Origin: Anaeramoeba flamelloides
Lineage: Eukaryota > Metamonada > Anaeramoebidae
Reading direction: 5' to 3'
Length of the DNA stretch: 64,000 nucleotides
NCBI GenBank assembly: GCA_027625915.1
Contig: JANTQA010000057.1
Span: 1,178,001 to 1,242,000 of the forward strand
Made by a program: the position numbers and the translations under genes. The notes beneath the pieces were generated by a model, which saw nothing but the letters and a program-made list of their open reading frames with translations, had not been told where the DNA came from and made no database searches. Shown here piece by piece: positions 30,513 to 43,262 of the stretch. The stretch's first letter is position 1, and the number at the start of each line of letters is the position of its first letter.

Positions 30513-33158
30513 TCCTATTTTTAATTTAATAATATTTATTTCTTGTAAGAAATCTTAAAAAAAAATCCAAAATCAAAGAAAATTAGAAGAAGAAATATAT
30601 TTTTTTCTCTTCCATTTTTAACCTTTTTTGAAATACAAAATGGTTCTTCCTAACCAACTCCATTTATTCATCCAAAATAAATAAACTAAATAAAACAATT
30701 GAATTGATCTAATTTACAAAAAATAAAAACTAAACAATTTATCATATAAATCAATAAAAAAACAAAAGATTAAATAATTATTTTTCAAGTTTTTGATTTT
30801 GTTTAAGGCAATTTAAGGACCATCCAGATTTTATGCTCTGTGAATATTACTTTTGATACTTTACAGTATATTTGTTGAATTAAAAGAATGAATAGTCAAG
30901 AGATCTTGTTCAAATTTAAAATTTCTGGTTTTTTTTAAAAATTTTCCATTTGGTTAAAAGAATTTTTACTACGAATATGTTAATTCAAAATTTCTCTTGA
31001 TAAGGTTCGGAAATCAAAACTTGCATTATTCCAGGTGTATTCAAATTATTTTTCATCACCAAATATTTTACTGCAAGTGTATCAAAATACTTTAAAATAA
31101 ATTAGAATGAATGCATAACTCGGAAGATTTTTTCAAAAAAAAAATTCTAAATTTTGCATTTTTGAAATACACTCAGATAATAAACATTAATATACATAAC
31201 AATTTTGAAAAAGGTTTACAACTTTATTAGATATTAATGGGAATTGAAAAAAAAATGAAAGTTTTCAGTAATATTTTTTTCATTTTTAATTGTAAATAAT
31301 TCTAAGATTTTTATTTCACTTAGTAGGGAGATTATTTTCAAGTATTTTTTTAATAGTCTAAAAAGAAACATATTTTTCAATTTTAAAATAGCACGAAATA
31401 TTTCAATCAAAAGATATCACTACATTAAATTGAAAAAATGATTTTTTTTCTTGTTTTTGGAATATTTTTGATTATTATTTTTTTTATCTGTGGTTGAGTT
31501 TTGATCTAAACTAGATTTCAAAATTTTTGAATAACTTTATACTGTTAATGGAAGTTGTTTTGAGTGTCTATTCCAGTATTATTATCAGAAAAATATTTTC
31601 AAATTTTTTGGATCAATATCATTTTTTCTAATTTTGCAAATTTTTGTTATGTTTTTTCAAATTTTTCTTCTTTTTTTTTGGTTTTTTTTTTAAGAAAAAC
31701 TTTTTTTTGATTTTTCTTTTTTTTGCATAAATTTTTATTTTTATTTTTTTTTTCTTTTTCTTTTTTTTTTTAAAAGATCATTTGGAAAAAAATAGGGATC
31801 TTCGAAAAGACAAATAATCCCTAAGAAAATTGATAATATGTATTGTTTTTTAAAATGAATTGAATTATTAGCAAAAATTCTTACTGTTCAACTTTTTTTT
31901 AGTGAAAATTCAGTAATAAAAAATCTGTAATGCTCATTTCAAAAATTTTGACTCACATTTTTTTAGTTTTTGGTTTTATTTTTTTTTAATTTACAAAATA
32001 TCAGGTTTTTATAGATTTAGAAGGATTTAAAAGTGAATTGAAAATCAAGTTTAATTTTAATTTAGTCTTGTTTTTTTAAAAGAATAATGAAAAGTCTTTT
32101 GGGTCTCTCAAATTATTGATTGAAAATCATCAAAATCGATAAAATTTAGAATATTTTTACTTAATTAGAATTTTCAATCTTTTAAATTATTTTTATTCAC
32201 AAATTGTTTCAACTTTCTTTATAAACTCTATTTCAAATAAAAGTGCACAGAAAATTTCTATAATTATTCATAATTGAATCAAATTAATTGTATTCTCACT
32301 CTAAAATATAAGAAACTCTTTAAAACCTATAAAAATAGACTCAACTGAATATTTAAAACGCACGAAAACAAAACTATAAAAATTAAAATTATATATTTAA
32401 AAATTGATGTGTCCATTTTGTAGAAATGAGAAATCTTGTTTTGGAAATTTTCGGTCAAAAAAATTATAAAAAAAATAAAAATTGTTGAAACAGGTGGATT
32501 GGAGGTAGGTTCTTTACATTTTATTAATAACTCTTTACAAGTCAAACTTTTGTTCTTTAAAATCTGATTTTTAATAAAAAGCTGTATTCCATGTGGGTAT
32601 TTTGTTGGAATTGCCTTTTTTCAATCATAAAAAGAAAATCTATAAATTTTTTTAAAACAGATTTCATTCGAATAATATATTTTTTGATTTATTTAATTCT
32701 TACAATAACCTTAATTTCAAAAATAGGGGCAGATTTTTCATCAGAAAAAAATTAGCTTAATGTGTTTTTTTTTAAATAATAATGTATTTTACTAAATTTT
32801 TTAGAGACAATAATCAATATAGATTAATAAATAAAAATATAGTGTAATCATTGTATTTTTGAAAAAATAAACGAAAAAAGAAAAAAATAATAATAAAAAA
32901 ATTTGCCCCTAATTTTGAAATTTGGCTTAATTGTTTTTTTTACCATCCTCAAATAGTTTTTTTTTTTATGTGAAAACATTCAAACATAATAATAATAATA
33001 ATAATAATTAATTAATGTAACCTTGATAAAAAAACCAAATCCAAAATCAAAATCAAAATTCTAAACAAGAATTTCCATTTTAGTTATAATTTATGATTTT
33101 TACAATCAATAAAACAAATAAAAATATAAATAAAAATAAAAATCAAAATATAAAAAAT
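30513..33158. repeat. Repeat-rich region between convergent POMP and coiled-coil genes
   Basis: About 31540-32060 is a copy of a dispersed repeat also present at about 45.44-45.92 and 59.95-60.48 kb (shared landmarks CAGTAATAAAAAATC, ATTTCAAAAATTTTGACTCA, TTTTATAGATTTAGAA). An (AAT)n tract lies at about 32985-33010. The minus-strand open frame 32327-32545 is AT-biased and unsupported. Confidence 0.55.
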
Positions 33159-33978
33159 TTATTTTTTATTTTTCTCTAAATCAACTTCTGATCCAACAAT
33201 ATCTTTTAAAAGTTTAGAAACGTATTCTTTTTCAAATTTCAATTCTTTAATTCGATTATCTAATAATTGAATTTGTTCTAAAAGACTTTGTTCCTTTTTT
33301 TTCGAATTTTCCAAATTCTTTTTAATTTGAGAAAGGTCTTGAATTTTATTATTTAACATTTTGGATAAGGAATTATAATCTGATTCCTTTTGTCGTAATA
33401 ATGATCTTTGCTGCTCATAATTTAATTTCATTTGTACATAGTCCATTTCTTCCAACAGGATTTGGATTTTTTTTTTTTTTTTTTTTTTTTTGGAATTCTT
33501 TTTTTCAAAATTTTCCTTTAAGTCGTCAACAATTTCCTTTAATTGCTCCAATTCATCCTTAAATACCAATTCCAATTCTTCAATGTCCCTTTCCAATTTG
33601 GTGCTTTGCTTGTGATTTGCCTTTAAATTGAAGTTGGATCTCTCTATTTTATCTGTTAGCTCTTGAATCCGAGTGTCTTTTTCTAATTCCCTCAATGTCT
33701 TTTCATTTTGGATTTCGACAAGTTGGTCTTTTAGGTTTTGAATCAATTCTGTTTTTTCGATTAATAGTGAATTCATCTGTTGATAATTTGAGATTTCGGA
33801 ATTTAATTCATTGCTATTACTCTTGCTAACATTTGAATTATTTAATTTGATTATTCTCTTTAAATCAGAAATTTCTTTTTGATATTTTTTTTCAATATTT
33901 ATTTTCGCTAATTTCAATTCATTAATTTTTAATTTCAAATCCTGTCCTCCTTCTTCTTCCTCTTTATCATCATCATCA

Positions 33979-34012
<34 letters not shown>

Positions 34013-34165
34013 CATCATCATTTCCCTTCTCCTTTCCCTTTTCATTTTCATCATCTCTATTATTATTGATTATTATTTTTTGTTTAATTCTTAAATTTTT
34101 TTCTTTTAAGATTTGAATTTCCTTTTGTAAATTTTTAATTTTTTCCAAGTTCAGATCTTGGTTCA

Positions 34166-34197
<32 letters not shown>

Positions 34198-36446
34198 TTG
34201 ATTTTCTTTTCAAATTCCTGTATTGTTTGTTTGGATTTATTCCATTCGGTTTCCAATATTTGCACCGCCATTAATAATTTTTGGTTTTGTAATTTAATAA
34301 TATTGGATTTTTTAACTAATTGCTTATTTTCTTCTTGGGCTTTCTCCTTCTCCTTTTCAATTTCTTCAATGCGATTACTATTCTTGGAATTCTTCTCATT
34401 TTGTTTCTTTAAAATTAAAATTTCATTTTTTAAATTACTTTCAATATTTTGCAAATTTTCATTATCACTTCTTAAAGAATCTGAAACCTTATTTATCAAT
34501 GTAATTTTGTTTTCTAATTCTGAATAATCATTATCCTTTTTTTTGATTTCATTTTTTAATTCTTGTTCGATTTGTCGAAGCTTTTGATTGTCCATTTCAA
34601 TTTCTAACATTTCTTGTTCAAAGGATTTTAATTCCTTTGTAATTTTTGATTGCGTAGATTTTAAACTTTTATTTTCCTTTGTTAACTGGTTGATTGTATT
34701 TTCAAATTCATTCTTTAAGTCGAGTAAATTTTGATTTTGCTTTTCTAAATTTTGAATTTCATTCAAGTGTTCTAAATTATCATATTTGATCTCATTTAAT
34801 TCCTTTTCCTTTTGTTCGATTTGTTGATTATACTTTTCTTCATTTTTTAATAATAATTCTTTATTACCAGTCTTGTTTTCATCTTCATTCTTTAATAATT
34901 CTTCTTGCAATTCCTTTGTTGATAACAATAATTGCATATTTTGTTTTGTTAATTCATCATTAGTCTGGTTTTCTTTTTTTAAGGTTTTTTTTAAACTCAT
35001 AGTTTGCTCATATTGATCTTTTAATACCTTTTGTAAGTCTTCTTGCATTTTTTCAAGTGCCTTAATCTTTTCTTTCTTTCCTTGTAATTTCTCAATTAAA
35101 ATCTTTTCCTTTTGTTTTTCCTCTTCTTCCCTTTCTTGTTTTTCTTTTTCTTCCCTTTCTTGTTTTTCTTTTTCCTTTTCCTTCTCTTTTTCTTTTTCCT
35201 TTTGTTCTTGTTTTTCTTTTTCCTTTTGCCGATCTTGTTGTTCTTGTATTTGGTCCTTTTGAGTAGAAATTATTTGTTCTTTTTCTCTTAATTGGTTTTT
35301 CAATTCAAGGTTTTCTTTTTTTATTTCAGTTAATTCCTTTAGGACATCTTGAGGGACTTTGTTTGTTGGGTAGTTATCAGTTTTGGAATCCTTTTTCAAA
35401 GACAAACCCTGAATTTTCTTCTGGAAATTTTGCTTTTCTTGCTTTTGATCTTCAATTTTTTCTTTTAAAGTGTCTTGATAATCTCTCAGGATTTTTAATT
35501 GTTGTTTTAAAAATTTTGATTTTTTTTTATATTTCATTAAATCCTCCTTTAGCTCTTTGCCGTCTTCATTGTTTCCATTTCCTTCTTTTTCTTTGCTTGG
35601 CATATTTTGTTGTTTATTTTTGTTTTTATTAATTATTTCTTCTAAATTTTGGATTTTTTCATTGTATTGATTTTCAAATTTTTCTTTCTCTAATCTTAAA
35701 TCTTCGTGGGCGTCGTTTAGTTCCTCATTTTTGATTTCTAAAGATTTTTTTTCAATTTCCATTAAACGGAAAGATCGCTTTAATAATTCAAAATCGTTCT
35801 TCGATTTTTGTTGGCTCTCTTTGTAATTTGAAACTAGTTTTTTTATTTTGGTTTGAAATTCATCTATTAGTGATGTCTTTTCTTGATCGCTTTCTTTGAG
35901 TTTCTCAATTCTCATTTTCAATTGTTTAACTTTTGAAAACAATAACAAATTTTCTTCATTTTTTTCTTCCAATTTTTTTGTGTTTCCAATTGACTTGTTC
36001 TCGTTGTTGCTGTTAATTTTTTTCACAAGCCTTGCCAATTCTATTTTTTCTTTTTCTAATTTTTTAATTTTTTCTAAGGACACCCTCACAGCAGACTCGA
36101 GCTTATTTTCCAAATCTTTTTTTTGCTTTTTAAGTCCCTGTAAATGCTTGATAAGCTTGGTGTTTTGCTCTTCAAGGATTTTGTTTCGATCTTGTTCCAC
36201 AACAATGCTTTCATTCAATTCAAACTCCTTTTCATTGAATTGCACAATCTCACCCTTCTGCCTTTGAAGCCTCGTTTGCAATTCTTTTGCTTTTTGTGTT
36301 TGGTTTTTCAATGCCTTAATTGCCTTTCCAAGCTGTGAATTACGCTGTTTTAATTCCTTTTCCGTTTGTTCAAACTTTTTGGAGACCTTCACAAAGTGCC
36401 GTTGTAGAGTTTCAAAGTCGATCTTACCTTCATTTTGTTTACTCAT
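33159..36446 (-). CDS. Large intronless coiled-coil protein, 1095 aa
   Basis: A single open frame from ATG (MSKQNEGKIDFETLQRHFVK) to TAA. Almost the whole protein is predicted coiled coil: charged heptads with little Pro or Gly, Glu/Lys blocks such as KEKEKEKEKEKE at about residue 420, and low-complexity inserts of poly-Asn at about 755-765 and an Asn/Asp block at about 815-830. A Lys run near residue 990 comes from a T-rich tract on the plus strand. The N-terminal 130 residues are the least repetitive and may be the most conserved part. The composition resembles golgins, tethers and myosin- or SMC-like rods, but there is no ATPase head, motor or clear GRIP domain. The C-terminal EKEYVSKLLKDIVGS has only a faint GRIP-like look. 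Function unknown; a structural or tethering role is inference. It is convergent with POMP, 2.6 kb apart. Confidence 0.85.
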
Positions 36447-38004
36447 TTTTTTTTTTAGGTTTTATTTTTTTTATTTAAAAAAAATATGATTAGTCAATTC
36501 CAAACGTTAATAATCAAGAGAATTATTAATTAAGCTTATTAAAAGACTTTTTTTTTTTTCGTTCGGTTATGAATTTCCACAAAGTAATAAAAATAAGAGA
36601 AAAATGATTATTGGGTTGTGGAATCTGTGTTATCCAACTTTTAAAATTTATATTTTTTAGAATTGGCTTTACCATGTGTCATCTTTTGTTTTGTTAATTA
36701 ATTTATTTCTTTTAACTTTCAATGGTGGAAAATCAATGGACAAATTCCAAAAAGAAAAATGTACTTTGGCAATTTTAAAAACAAATAATTCTCTTTAAAT
36801 TGAATTTTTAAAAATAATTACACTAAATTGTTAATGTTTCTTTAGAAACGAAAAGGCAAAAATTGTCCATTTAGATACTTTGAGTGTAAAACATTTCGAA
36901 GTTGCTCAATACTTTTTTGTCTCTTTCTGTTTCGAAAAAATAAAATCCAATAATTTTTATTCATTTTCTTTGAATCAACCCCTTTGGCAAAAAAGATACA
37001 ATTTAATGGAAAATTTGAGAATTAAGATCCTATTTTTAAAAATTATTTGACAAATTTTGTGGCAAGAATGAAACAAAAATATTTCTGGTTTATTTAAAAA
37101 AAAGCACTCAAAAATTAAATGATTTGAAAAATATTCTTGATGGGAGAATCAATCCAATTCTACAGACTAAAAGTGGAATGTTTGATAGTTTGTTAACAAT
37201 ACATTAGTTCTCTTAAGTTCGAGATTCACCACAAATTTTAAAACAATGAAAACCTTTTAATTTGACTAATATCATACAATTAAAATTTCAGAGAAAATAT
37301 TATTCGTAAAAAATTAACATTTGACAATTTCTTTAATACTTTTATCGATTATTATTTTTTGAAATCTAATACTAAATTTTTCAATTAAGATTTTCAAATT
37401 TTCTTTATATAATTCTTTGTAAATATTTGGTTATCACCAGATCTATAAATATTCCCCAAATCTAAATATTATAGAGATCTCCAAAACAAATATAATTATA
37501 ATAATTATTTTTTTTTCAAAATTAAATTTTAGAAAAGAGAATTTCAGGTTTTATTGATAATCCTTATATAATTTTTTATTTAATAGTACCAAATTTTCAA
37601 AAAAGCAATTCATTTTATTTGATAATATTCTTTTAATATATTTATTTAATAAATTTTTGATAAATTAATTTAATTTATTATATTTTTACCTTTCTTGTAA
37701 GGTTGTAGGAACTTATTCTTAATAAAATAATAAATCATTTTTCATTTGTTATCTTACGAAACCAACTAATATATTATCTACTAATTCTTTTAAATTTTGA
37801 TTAATCAATATATCTCCTTATTTTAGAACTTTTTAATTATTATTGTATGTATTTAAAACTTTTTTAAAATACAGAGTTAATGTTAACTTGAAAATGTATG
37901 AAAATTTAAATGAAAAATAAAATCAAAAAATAACTTTTTCTATTACTTTCCCCCATATTTGGAATATTTTTTTGTGGTAGTTTAATAAAATTATTCAATT
38001 TAGA
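36447..38004. other. AT-rich intergenic region upstream of the coiled-coil gene
   Basis: Contains the presumed promoter of the minus-strand coiled-coil gene; the 36447-36480 stretch is A/T homopolymers. No exon, RNA or bounded element was recognised. Confidence 0.4.
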
Positions 38005-38487
38005 GCAATGAAAAAAATACCGGACATGAAAAAAATCCCAGACAAGATTTTTAATTGTGAATATTAGTAAAATTATTGCATAATTTCATTTATTTAAAAT
38101 CGAATTCCTTTTTCTAAGAATCAAACTTTTTAAATTATAACTCACCCACTTATTAGAATGATGATTAATGAAATCACACTTGTTCAAAACACTATTCAAT
38201 ATATCAAAAAACAAGAAGAAAAATTATCATATTCCAAACTCTAGTAAACCTCAATAAAACTCGATTTTTTTTCAAAAAAATAGTTGATCAACCTTAGATA
38301 ACAAGCAATTACTCGAGTATTCTAGAGACACCTTACTTTGATGAACTTTAGGCAGGTTTATTACTAATCTCATAAAAAAATTGGTTATTTATAATAAGGA
38401 TTTCATTGAAATTAAACAAAAATTTTACTAATACTCACAATTAAAAATCATATCCGGGATTTTTTTCATGTCCAGTATTTTTTTCCC
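38005..38487. mobile_element. MITE-like element with CCGGACATG-type ends
   Basis: The left end, about 38008-38074, is AAAAAAATACCGGACATGAA, then AAAATCCCAGACAAG. The right end, about 38420-38487, is the inverted equivalent (GATTTTTTTCATGTCCAGTA). The arms are about 65 bp. A partial copy of the left half occurs at about 63190-63411. Non-coding. Confidence 0.65.
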
Positions 38488-39628
38488 TATTATATATCAA
38501 TTATTCTTTTTATCATACAAAGGGTAATTTATAATTTTTATTCGGATAGTTAATTAATTGAAAAGAAAAAAAAAAAAATTAAATATATGAAATTGTGTGG
38601 TTTTTTAAATAAAGATTTAATTATAACTCATGTTATCCATCAAAAAATCAGTATTAACAATTTTTTCCAATTTCAAATTTTATAAATTTACAGCTGATTA
38701 CAAAATAGTTCAGAATTAGAAAAATACTCCATTGATCGATACAAAGATCTTCAAAATAATAATCAATGCTGAAAAATAAATCAAAAGAAAGAAATTAAAC
38801 CAATGATCAGATCAAATGATAATTTTTTATTTGATTTTGGTTTGGTTGACAGATTGGTTGGGTATTCACATAGATTATGCGAATCAACCAAGGAACGATT
38901 ACGTACACTAAACTTGTTCTTGTGTTAGATACAACTACTAATAAAAATTACCTAGAATATTATAAATCATTAAATTCCTTCTATATTTGATTAATTCTCT
39001 AGTGTTAAATCATTTAATTGGTCTAATTTTTTTTTCAGAACAGAAGTTTAAATTCAAAAAATTTCACCCAAACATAAAACAGTAAATGATAGATCTAAAG
39101 ATTTTTTTTTCCCTCTCTTTTACTTTATTTTTTTTTCTGTTTTTATCAAACTAATAGTATTCTTTTTAAATTTTAGAGTAAGTTCAATTAGCGTAACAGC
39201 GAAATATCAGAAGTCAGCAATTTTACTTTTTTATTAATTTTCAAAGATGATCAAATAAATTTTTATTTTTTTTTAGAGATTTTTTGTTTAATTCTCTGAT
39301 TTAGATTACCCTATTTAAAATACATTATTTATTTTTCTCAAACATAAAAATAAAATGATAAAAAAGAATTTAGAGATTGGAACAAAAGGTAGTCCTTGAA
39401 AATTTTCAGAAAACCGATAAGAAAAATCAAAAAAGGATTCTATTGTGTATTTTTACTATCATTATGAATGTGCAAAATTTAATAGGCACAATAAAAGTAA
39501 AAAAAATGTTGTTTTCTAATCTTTGAAATTGATAAAAGAGTGAAAAATTTGATTTTATGATTGCTATCCCTATTAAGCGATTAGCCATTCCAAATATTTT
39601 TATTTTTCTAAAGGAATAAGAAAATCAA
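38488..39628. other. AT-rich intergenic DNA, no gene seen
   Basis: No splice-supported exon or RNA gene. A small imperfect inverted repeat around 38840-38895 (TTGGTTGACAG and AATCAACCAAGG) is the only local structure noted. Confidence 0.4.
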
Positions 39629-40106
39629 CAGTGGTGGAAATAACCCGTGTGTTTTATTTTAACCCATTAATAAAATTTAACTCATGCAAAAAATAATGGC
39701 TGATTTTAGAAATAAAAGAAACAAATCAATGGGATTACAACAATATACAAACAAGAAATAGGTTACTTTAAATAAATTTTAAAAAAGAATTATGAAGATT
39801 TTGAAAGATTAAAATGTAATTTTTTTGACAAAAAAATAAGAAAAATCTTATTTTTTGAATTTTGTATAAAAAAATTATTTAATCTCAAATATTTTGTAAA
39901 TATAAAATGAAAATTATGAAATAAAACAATTTAATATTATTGAGCCATTCCCATTAATCAAAGATCTAACCTCTAAAGTTAATTTAAATCTGAATCAAGG
40001 ATATATATGTGTCTTCCTTTCTTCAAATATCCAAGTCAAAAAAAAAAAATGAGTTAAATTTTTGTAGTGGGTTAAAGGTTGTCAAAACGAGTTATTAACA
40101 CCACTG
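39629..40106. mobile_element. CAGTGGTGG-ended MITE, copy 2 (478 bp)
   Basis: Starts CAGTGGTGGAAATAACCCG and ends CACCACTG followed by TA; the terminal about 20 bp are inverted repeats. Collinear with 12304-12779 along its length. Non-coding. Confidence 0.78.
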
Positions 40107-40883
40107 TAATTCAACAAGATCGATTTAAACTTGATAAAAAAACTTGATTAACTTTCGTGAAAAGTGATTATCGTTTCTACAAGAATTCATGAAATTACAA
40201 TTAAAATGTTCAACAATAAGGGTATTTAGAGAAGAAAACCCAAACTAAAAATAAATTATAGCTTTTTTTTTTCTTGTTATAATTCAACAAAAAAATCGCC
40301 ATTCAAAAGTATACCTAATATTAAATCAATTTTGCAAGTAAACTCGTTGATATTTCTTGTAAATTTTAAACTATTAATGCAATTTGTTGAAAATTTTTTG
40401 TAATTTTCTCAATTATTTTTTGCAATTATTCAAAAGGATTCGTAAATTTTGGATCAATTTTGAGATTTAGATAATCAAATTTTTCATGATCAGAAATTTC
40501 AAACTTATTACCAAACCAATAAGAATCTAACTCTTGATAAATTAATTTTGTATCAAATTGAAATTGCCTCTTGAAAACCAATTTCCAAAAAAAATTAAGT
40601 CTTTGTCTCAAGTTTCAAATACAAATAGTTAAAAAATTGAATTTTGAACTTTTGAAAATGAGAAAAATATTTCATTTCGAGTTAAAAAAGAAGGAAGGAT
40701 TCAAAAACAAAAAAGGAAAAAATTTGTAAGTTAATCCTGTAAAGATCTTTTTCATTATTTTTTTAAAAAGAGAGTAAAGTCAAGAAATGTGAGAAACTTT
40801 CTTTGTCAAAGTCCTATATTTTCAAAGTGTTGAAATTTGAACTTGAAAAAAAGAATTTTGTAGAATATGTTGTGATTGTAGCC

Positions 40884-41561
40884 TTATTTCTTGAAGCAAA
40901 CTGTTACCCCGTCACCCACAGTTAATAAAGATGAATAAACTCTTTCATCGTTTCCAATTTTGGTATTAAGTTTCCTAATTGCAATTGTGTCTTTGGTTTG
41001 GTCCTCATCCATAATTACTCTCCCAGACCAAAGTGTATTGTCAATGATTATTAATCCGTTTTGACGCACTAATTTCAAGCCATATTCATAATAGCTCTCA
41101 TAGTTTATTTTGTCTGCATCAATGAACATGAAATCAAAGGTTCCCAAAAGTTCTTCGTTTTTGCACATTTCTTCTAAGGAGTCACAAGCTGGCCCGAGCC
41201 TGAGATCAAACTTGGAGCTCAAGCCTGCTTCTTTGATGTAATTGAGAGCCTTGTTTGTGAACTCTTCAGAAATGTCCAGAGCAATCAGCTTGCCTTCTTC
41301 AGGTAAACATTCAAGGAAGCAGATTGCAGAATAACCAGTAAACACACCAACTTCAATTCCTTTTTTGCAATTATTCATCCTCATCAAGAGTTTCAAGAAT
41401 TGCCCTTCGTCTTGTGGGATCTGATAAAAGAATTTCTTCATTTGCTTTGTTTCCGTGCGGCATTTGGTCAGAATGTCACTTTCTTTGACAGTGTTATCAT
41501 TAATATATTGTAAAAGCTCTTTTCTTACTCCTTGATCGTTTTTTAATCCTTGAAAAGACAT
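40884..41561 (-). CDS. Cation-dependent class I O-methyltransferase (caffeoyl-CoA OMT/COMT-like), 225 aa
   Basis: Transfers a methyl group from S-adenosylmethionine to a hydroxyl of a catechol-type or related small molecule, using a divalent metal; a cytosolic enzyme. A complete single exon, about the usual family length. Motifs: SAM-binding GIEVGVFTGYSA at about 68-79, the acidic strand end ALDIS at about 94-98, FIDADKINYESYYE at about 146-159 with the first metal ligand Asp148, and IIIDNTLWSGRV at about 171-182 with Asp174 and Asn175 as further metal ligands. All expected ligands are present, so it should be active. The physiological substrate cannot be read from sequence. Similar enzymes occur in amoebae, plants and bacteria. 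Its base composition is less AT-extreme than the surroundings, as for a well-expressed conserved gene. Neighbours are unrelated. Confidence 0.93.
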   Translation of the reverse strand: MSFQGLKNDQGVRKELLQYINDNTVKESDILTKCRTETKQMKKFFYQIPQDEGQFLKLLMRMNNCKKGIEVGVFTGYSAICFLECLPEEGKLIALDISEEFTNKALNYIKEAGLSSKFDLRLGPACDSLEEMCKNEELLGTFDFMFIDADKINYESYYEYGLKLVRQNGLIIIDNTLWSGRVIMDEDQTKDTIAIRKLNTKIGNDERVYSSLLTVGDGVTVCFKK

Positions 41562-42423
41562 TGAATTTAAGAATTTGTTTTGTGTTTTGGTAAAAGATAA
41601 AGAAAATGGAAAATTAATTTGTTTTTCTGATTTTTAAAAACAAACCAGATCTTTCCGGATAGATTATCTAGAACATTTGTAAATACATAAAATCTTTTAT
41701 TTCTGTTTGTTTTTGGATTTATAGATGCTTTTTTGTTTTTTTGATGTAGAAAATACGAAGTTATTTTACATGGGCATAAAATTTCATAAACTGATTTTTG
41801 ACTTTTGTTTCACATCAGTCCTTCCTCAAAACTAACCAACCAATACTTTTCAATTTGTTATTTCATTTTCGTTCCCTTTTTGACAAAAAGTTTGAAACAA
41901 TTAAGTTGGGTTACAGTTTTGGATCATAGGCCAAAATAGGTAAAACGTTTTGAAATTCTCTACATTCAGGAAAATGGTGTTTCAAAGCTCATAAAAGAAG
42001 AAAGAAATTATCTTCAAAGTGAAAACCCTTACTACTATTTCCAATATAATCAATCTAAATCACCTTAATCATCAAAATCAATTTTTCCAAGTAATTCCCT
42101 CTTCCATTATCAAAAGGAAAACATTTATATACATTTTTTTGAGAGTGTTTATTGTTTGAGCTTTTATTTTCTGTAATATGAAGTGAATTATATTGAGAAG
42201 ATTATTGGGGATATGAGAACCACTTGGTAAATCCCCATTCAATTGTCTTCCTATTATTACTTTTATAAATTCTCTTATCAAAGCTCTTTGATTTATTATC
42301 ATAGTTCGACTATTCGTTTATCTGTGTAAAGTTCAAAATATTAAGTCAAATTGACTACCACTAACCAGCTGTGGTCACTATTTCTCTTGATTTTCTCATG
42401 AGTAAACCTATTCTTAAATCATT
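41562..42423. other. Upstream of the methyltransferase; one weak open frame
   Basis: On the minus strand, 42078-42302 encodes a 74-aa frame (RALIREFIKVIIGRQLNGDL and following) with fairly ordinary composition. There is no recognised family and no splice support, so I do not call it a gene. The presumed promoter of the methyltransferase lies just above 41561. Confidence 0.35.
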
Positions 42424-43262
42424 TTTAAGGGTCAAGTCATTATGGTTAAAAATAATTTTCTGAAATAGAAAAAAAAATTATGTAATTTTTAATGAGTGTC
42501 TAATGAACAATCAAAATATAACCAACCTAACAAGTGAAGTTCGATCGATCTCCAAAAGTCAACAACTTAAGATGGTGCCATTATAAAGGAAAAGGTGCTC
42601 ATGAACAACACACAATTTCCAATTTGAATGGTAAGATATACAAATTTGAAAACATCAGATGTCAGTTTTGAAGTGTCATTCATGGCGCTTTTTGAGATCT
42701 CGGTAATTTTTTAATTCAATTTTTTCATTTTTCAAATTAGTTTTTTTTATCCAAAAGAAATTTACAAAATCTTTACTTTGTCAAAAATAGAGGGTCCCAA
42801 AATAACCACAAATTATATTAAATCGAAAAAAATTGATTGCGTACTTTTAGAAAACAATTTATTTTAAATTGAAGAAATTTAACCATTTGGAAAATTTAAA
42901 AAAAGAAACAAGTGGATTTTTTGATTAAATTTGATTTTTTGAAATTGATAAATGTTTGAAAATTAGATTTTTGGGAATATGAGATCCTTGTAAACTCCTT
43001 TATTAAATTTAATTTTTTGACATTGAGTTACTCTCAAAATTTTTTTTTTTATTTGAATTATTTTCTAATGGAGATCCTATTGATTTTTTGTTTGTTTTTT
43101 TGAATTTTTATGAAAAAGACTTGTGATTTATTATTTTTTTTTGATTTGGATTTTTTTTGTCTTGGATCCTCTCAAATTTTTTTTTGTTATTTGAATTTGG
43201 TCAATCAAAATATGGGCAATTTCACAATTGTCTTTTTGGTTTCAAGACACTCCTTTAGTATT
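42424..43262. repeat. Diverged copy of the 14.60-15.31 kb repeat
   Basis: Collinear with 14601-15311 over most of its length. Shared landmarks are CAAGTCATTATGG-like start, TTCGATCGATCTCCAAAA, GTCAACAACTTAAGATGGTG, AATTTGAATGGTAAGAT, GGCGCTTTTTGAGATC and a closing TTTTTGGTTTCAAGACACTC. It lacks the outer inverted arms seen at 14.18 and 15.48 kb. Non-coding. Confidence 0.7.

Noticed and set aside
33159-33260. Possible GRIP domain at the end of the 1095-aa protein
   Set aside because: Only EKEYVSKLLKDIV is vaguely similar; the rest of the domain, including its conserved Tyr context and C-terminal helices, is missing.
34198-36338. Plus-strand frames within the coiled-coil gene
   Set aside because: Antisense shadows of Lys/Glu-rich heptads, with F/S/L bias.
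42078-42302. 74-aa minus-strand frame upstream of the methyltransferase
   Set aside because: Ordinary composition, but no recognised family, no splice support and a stop shortly upstream; left as a weak possibility.
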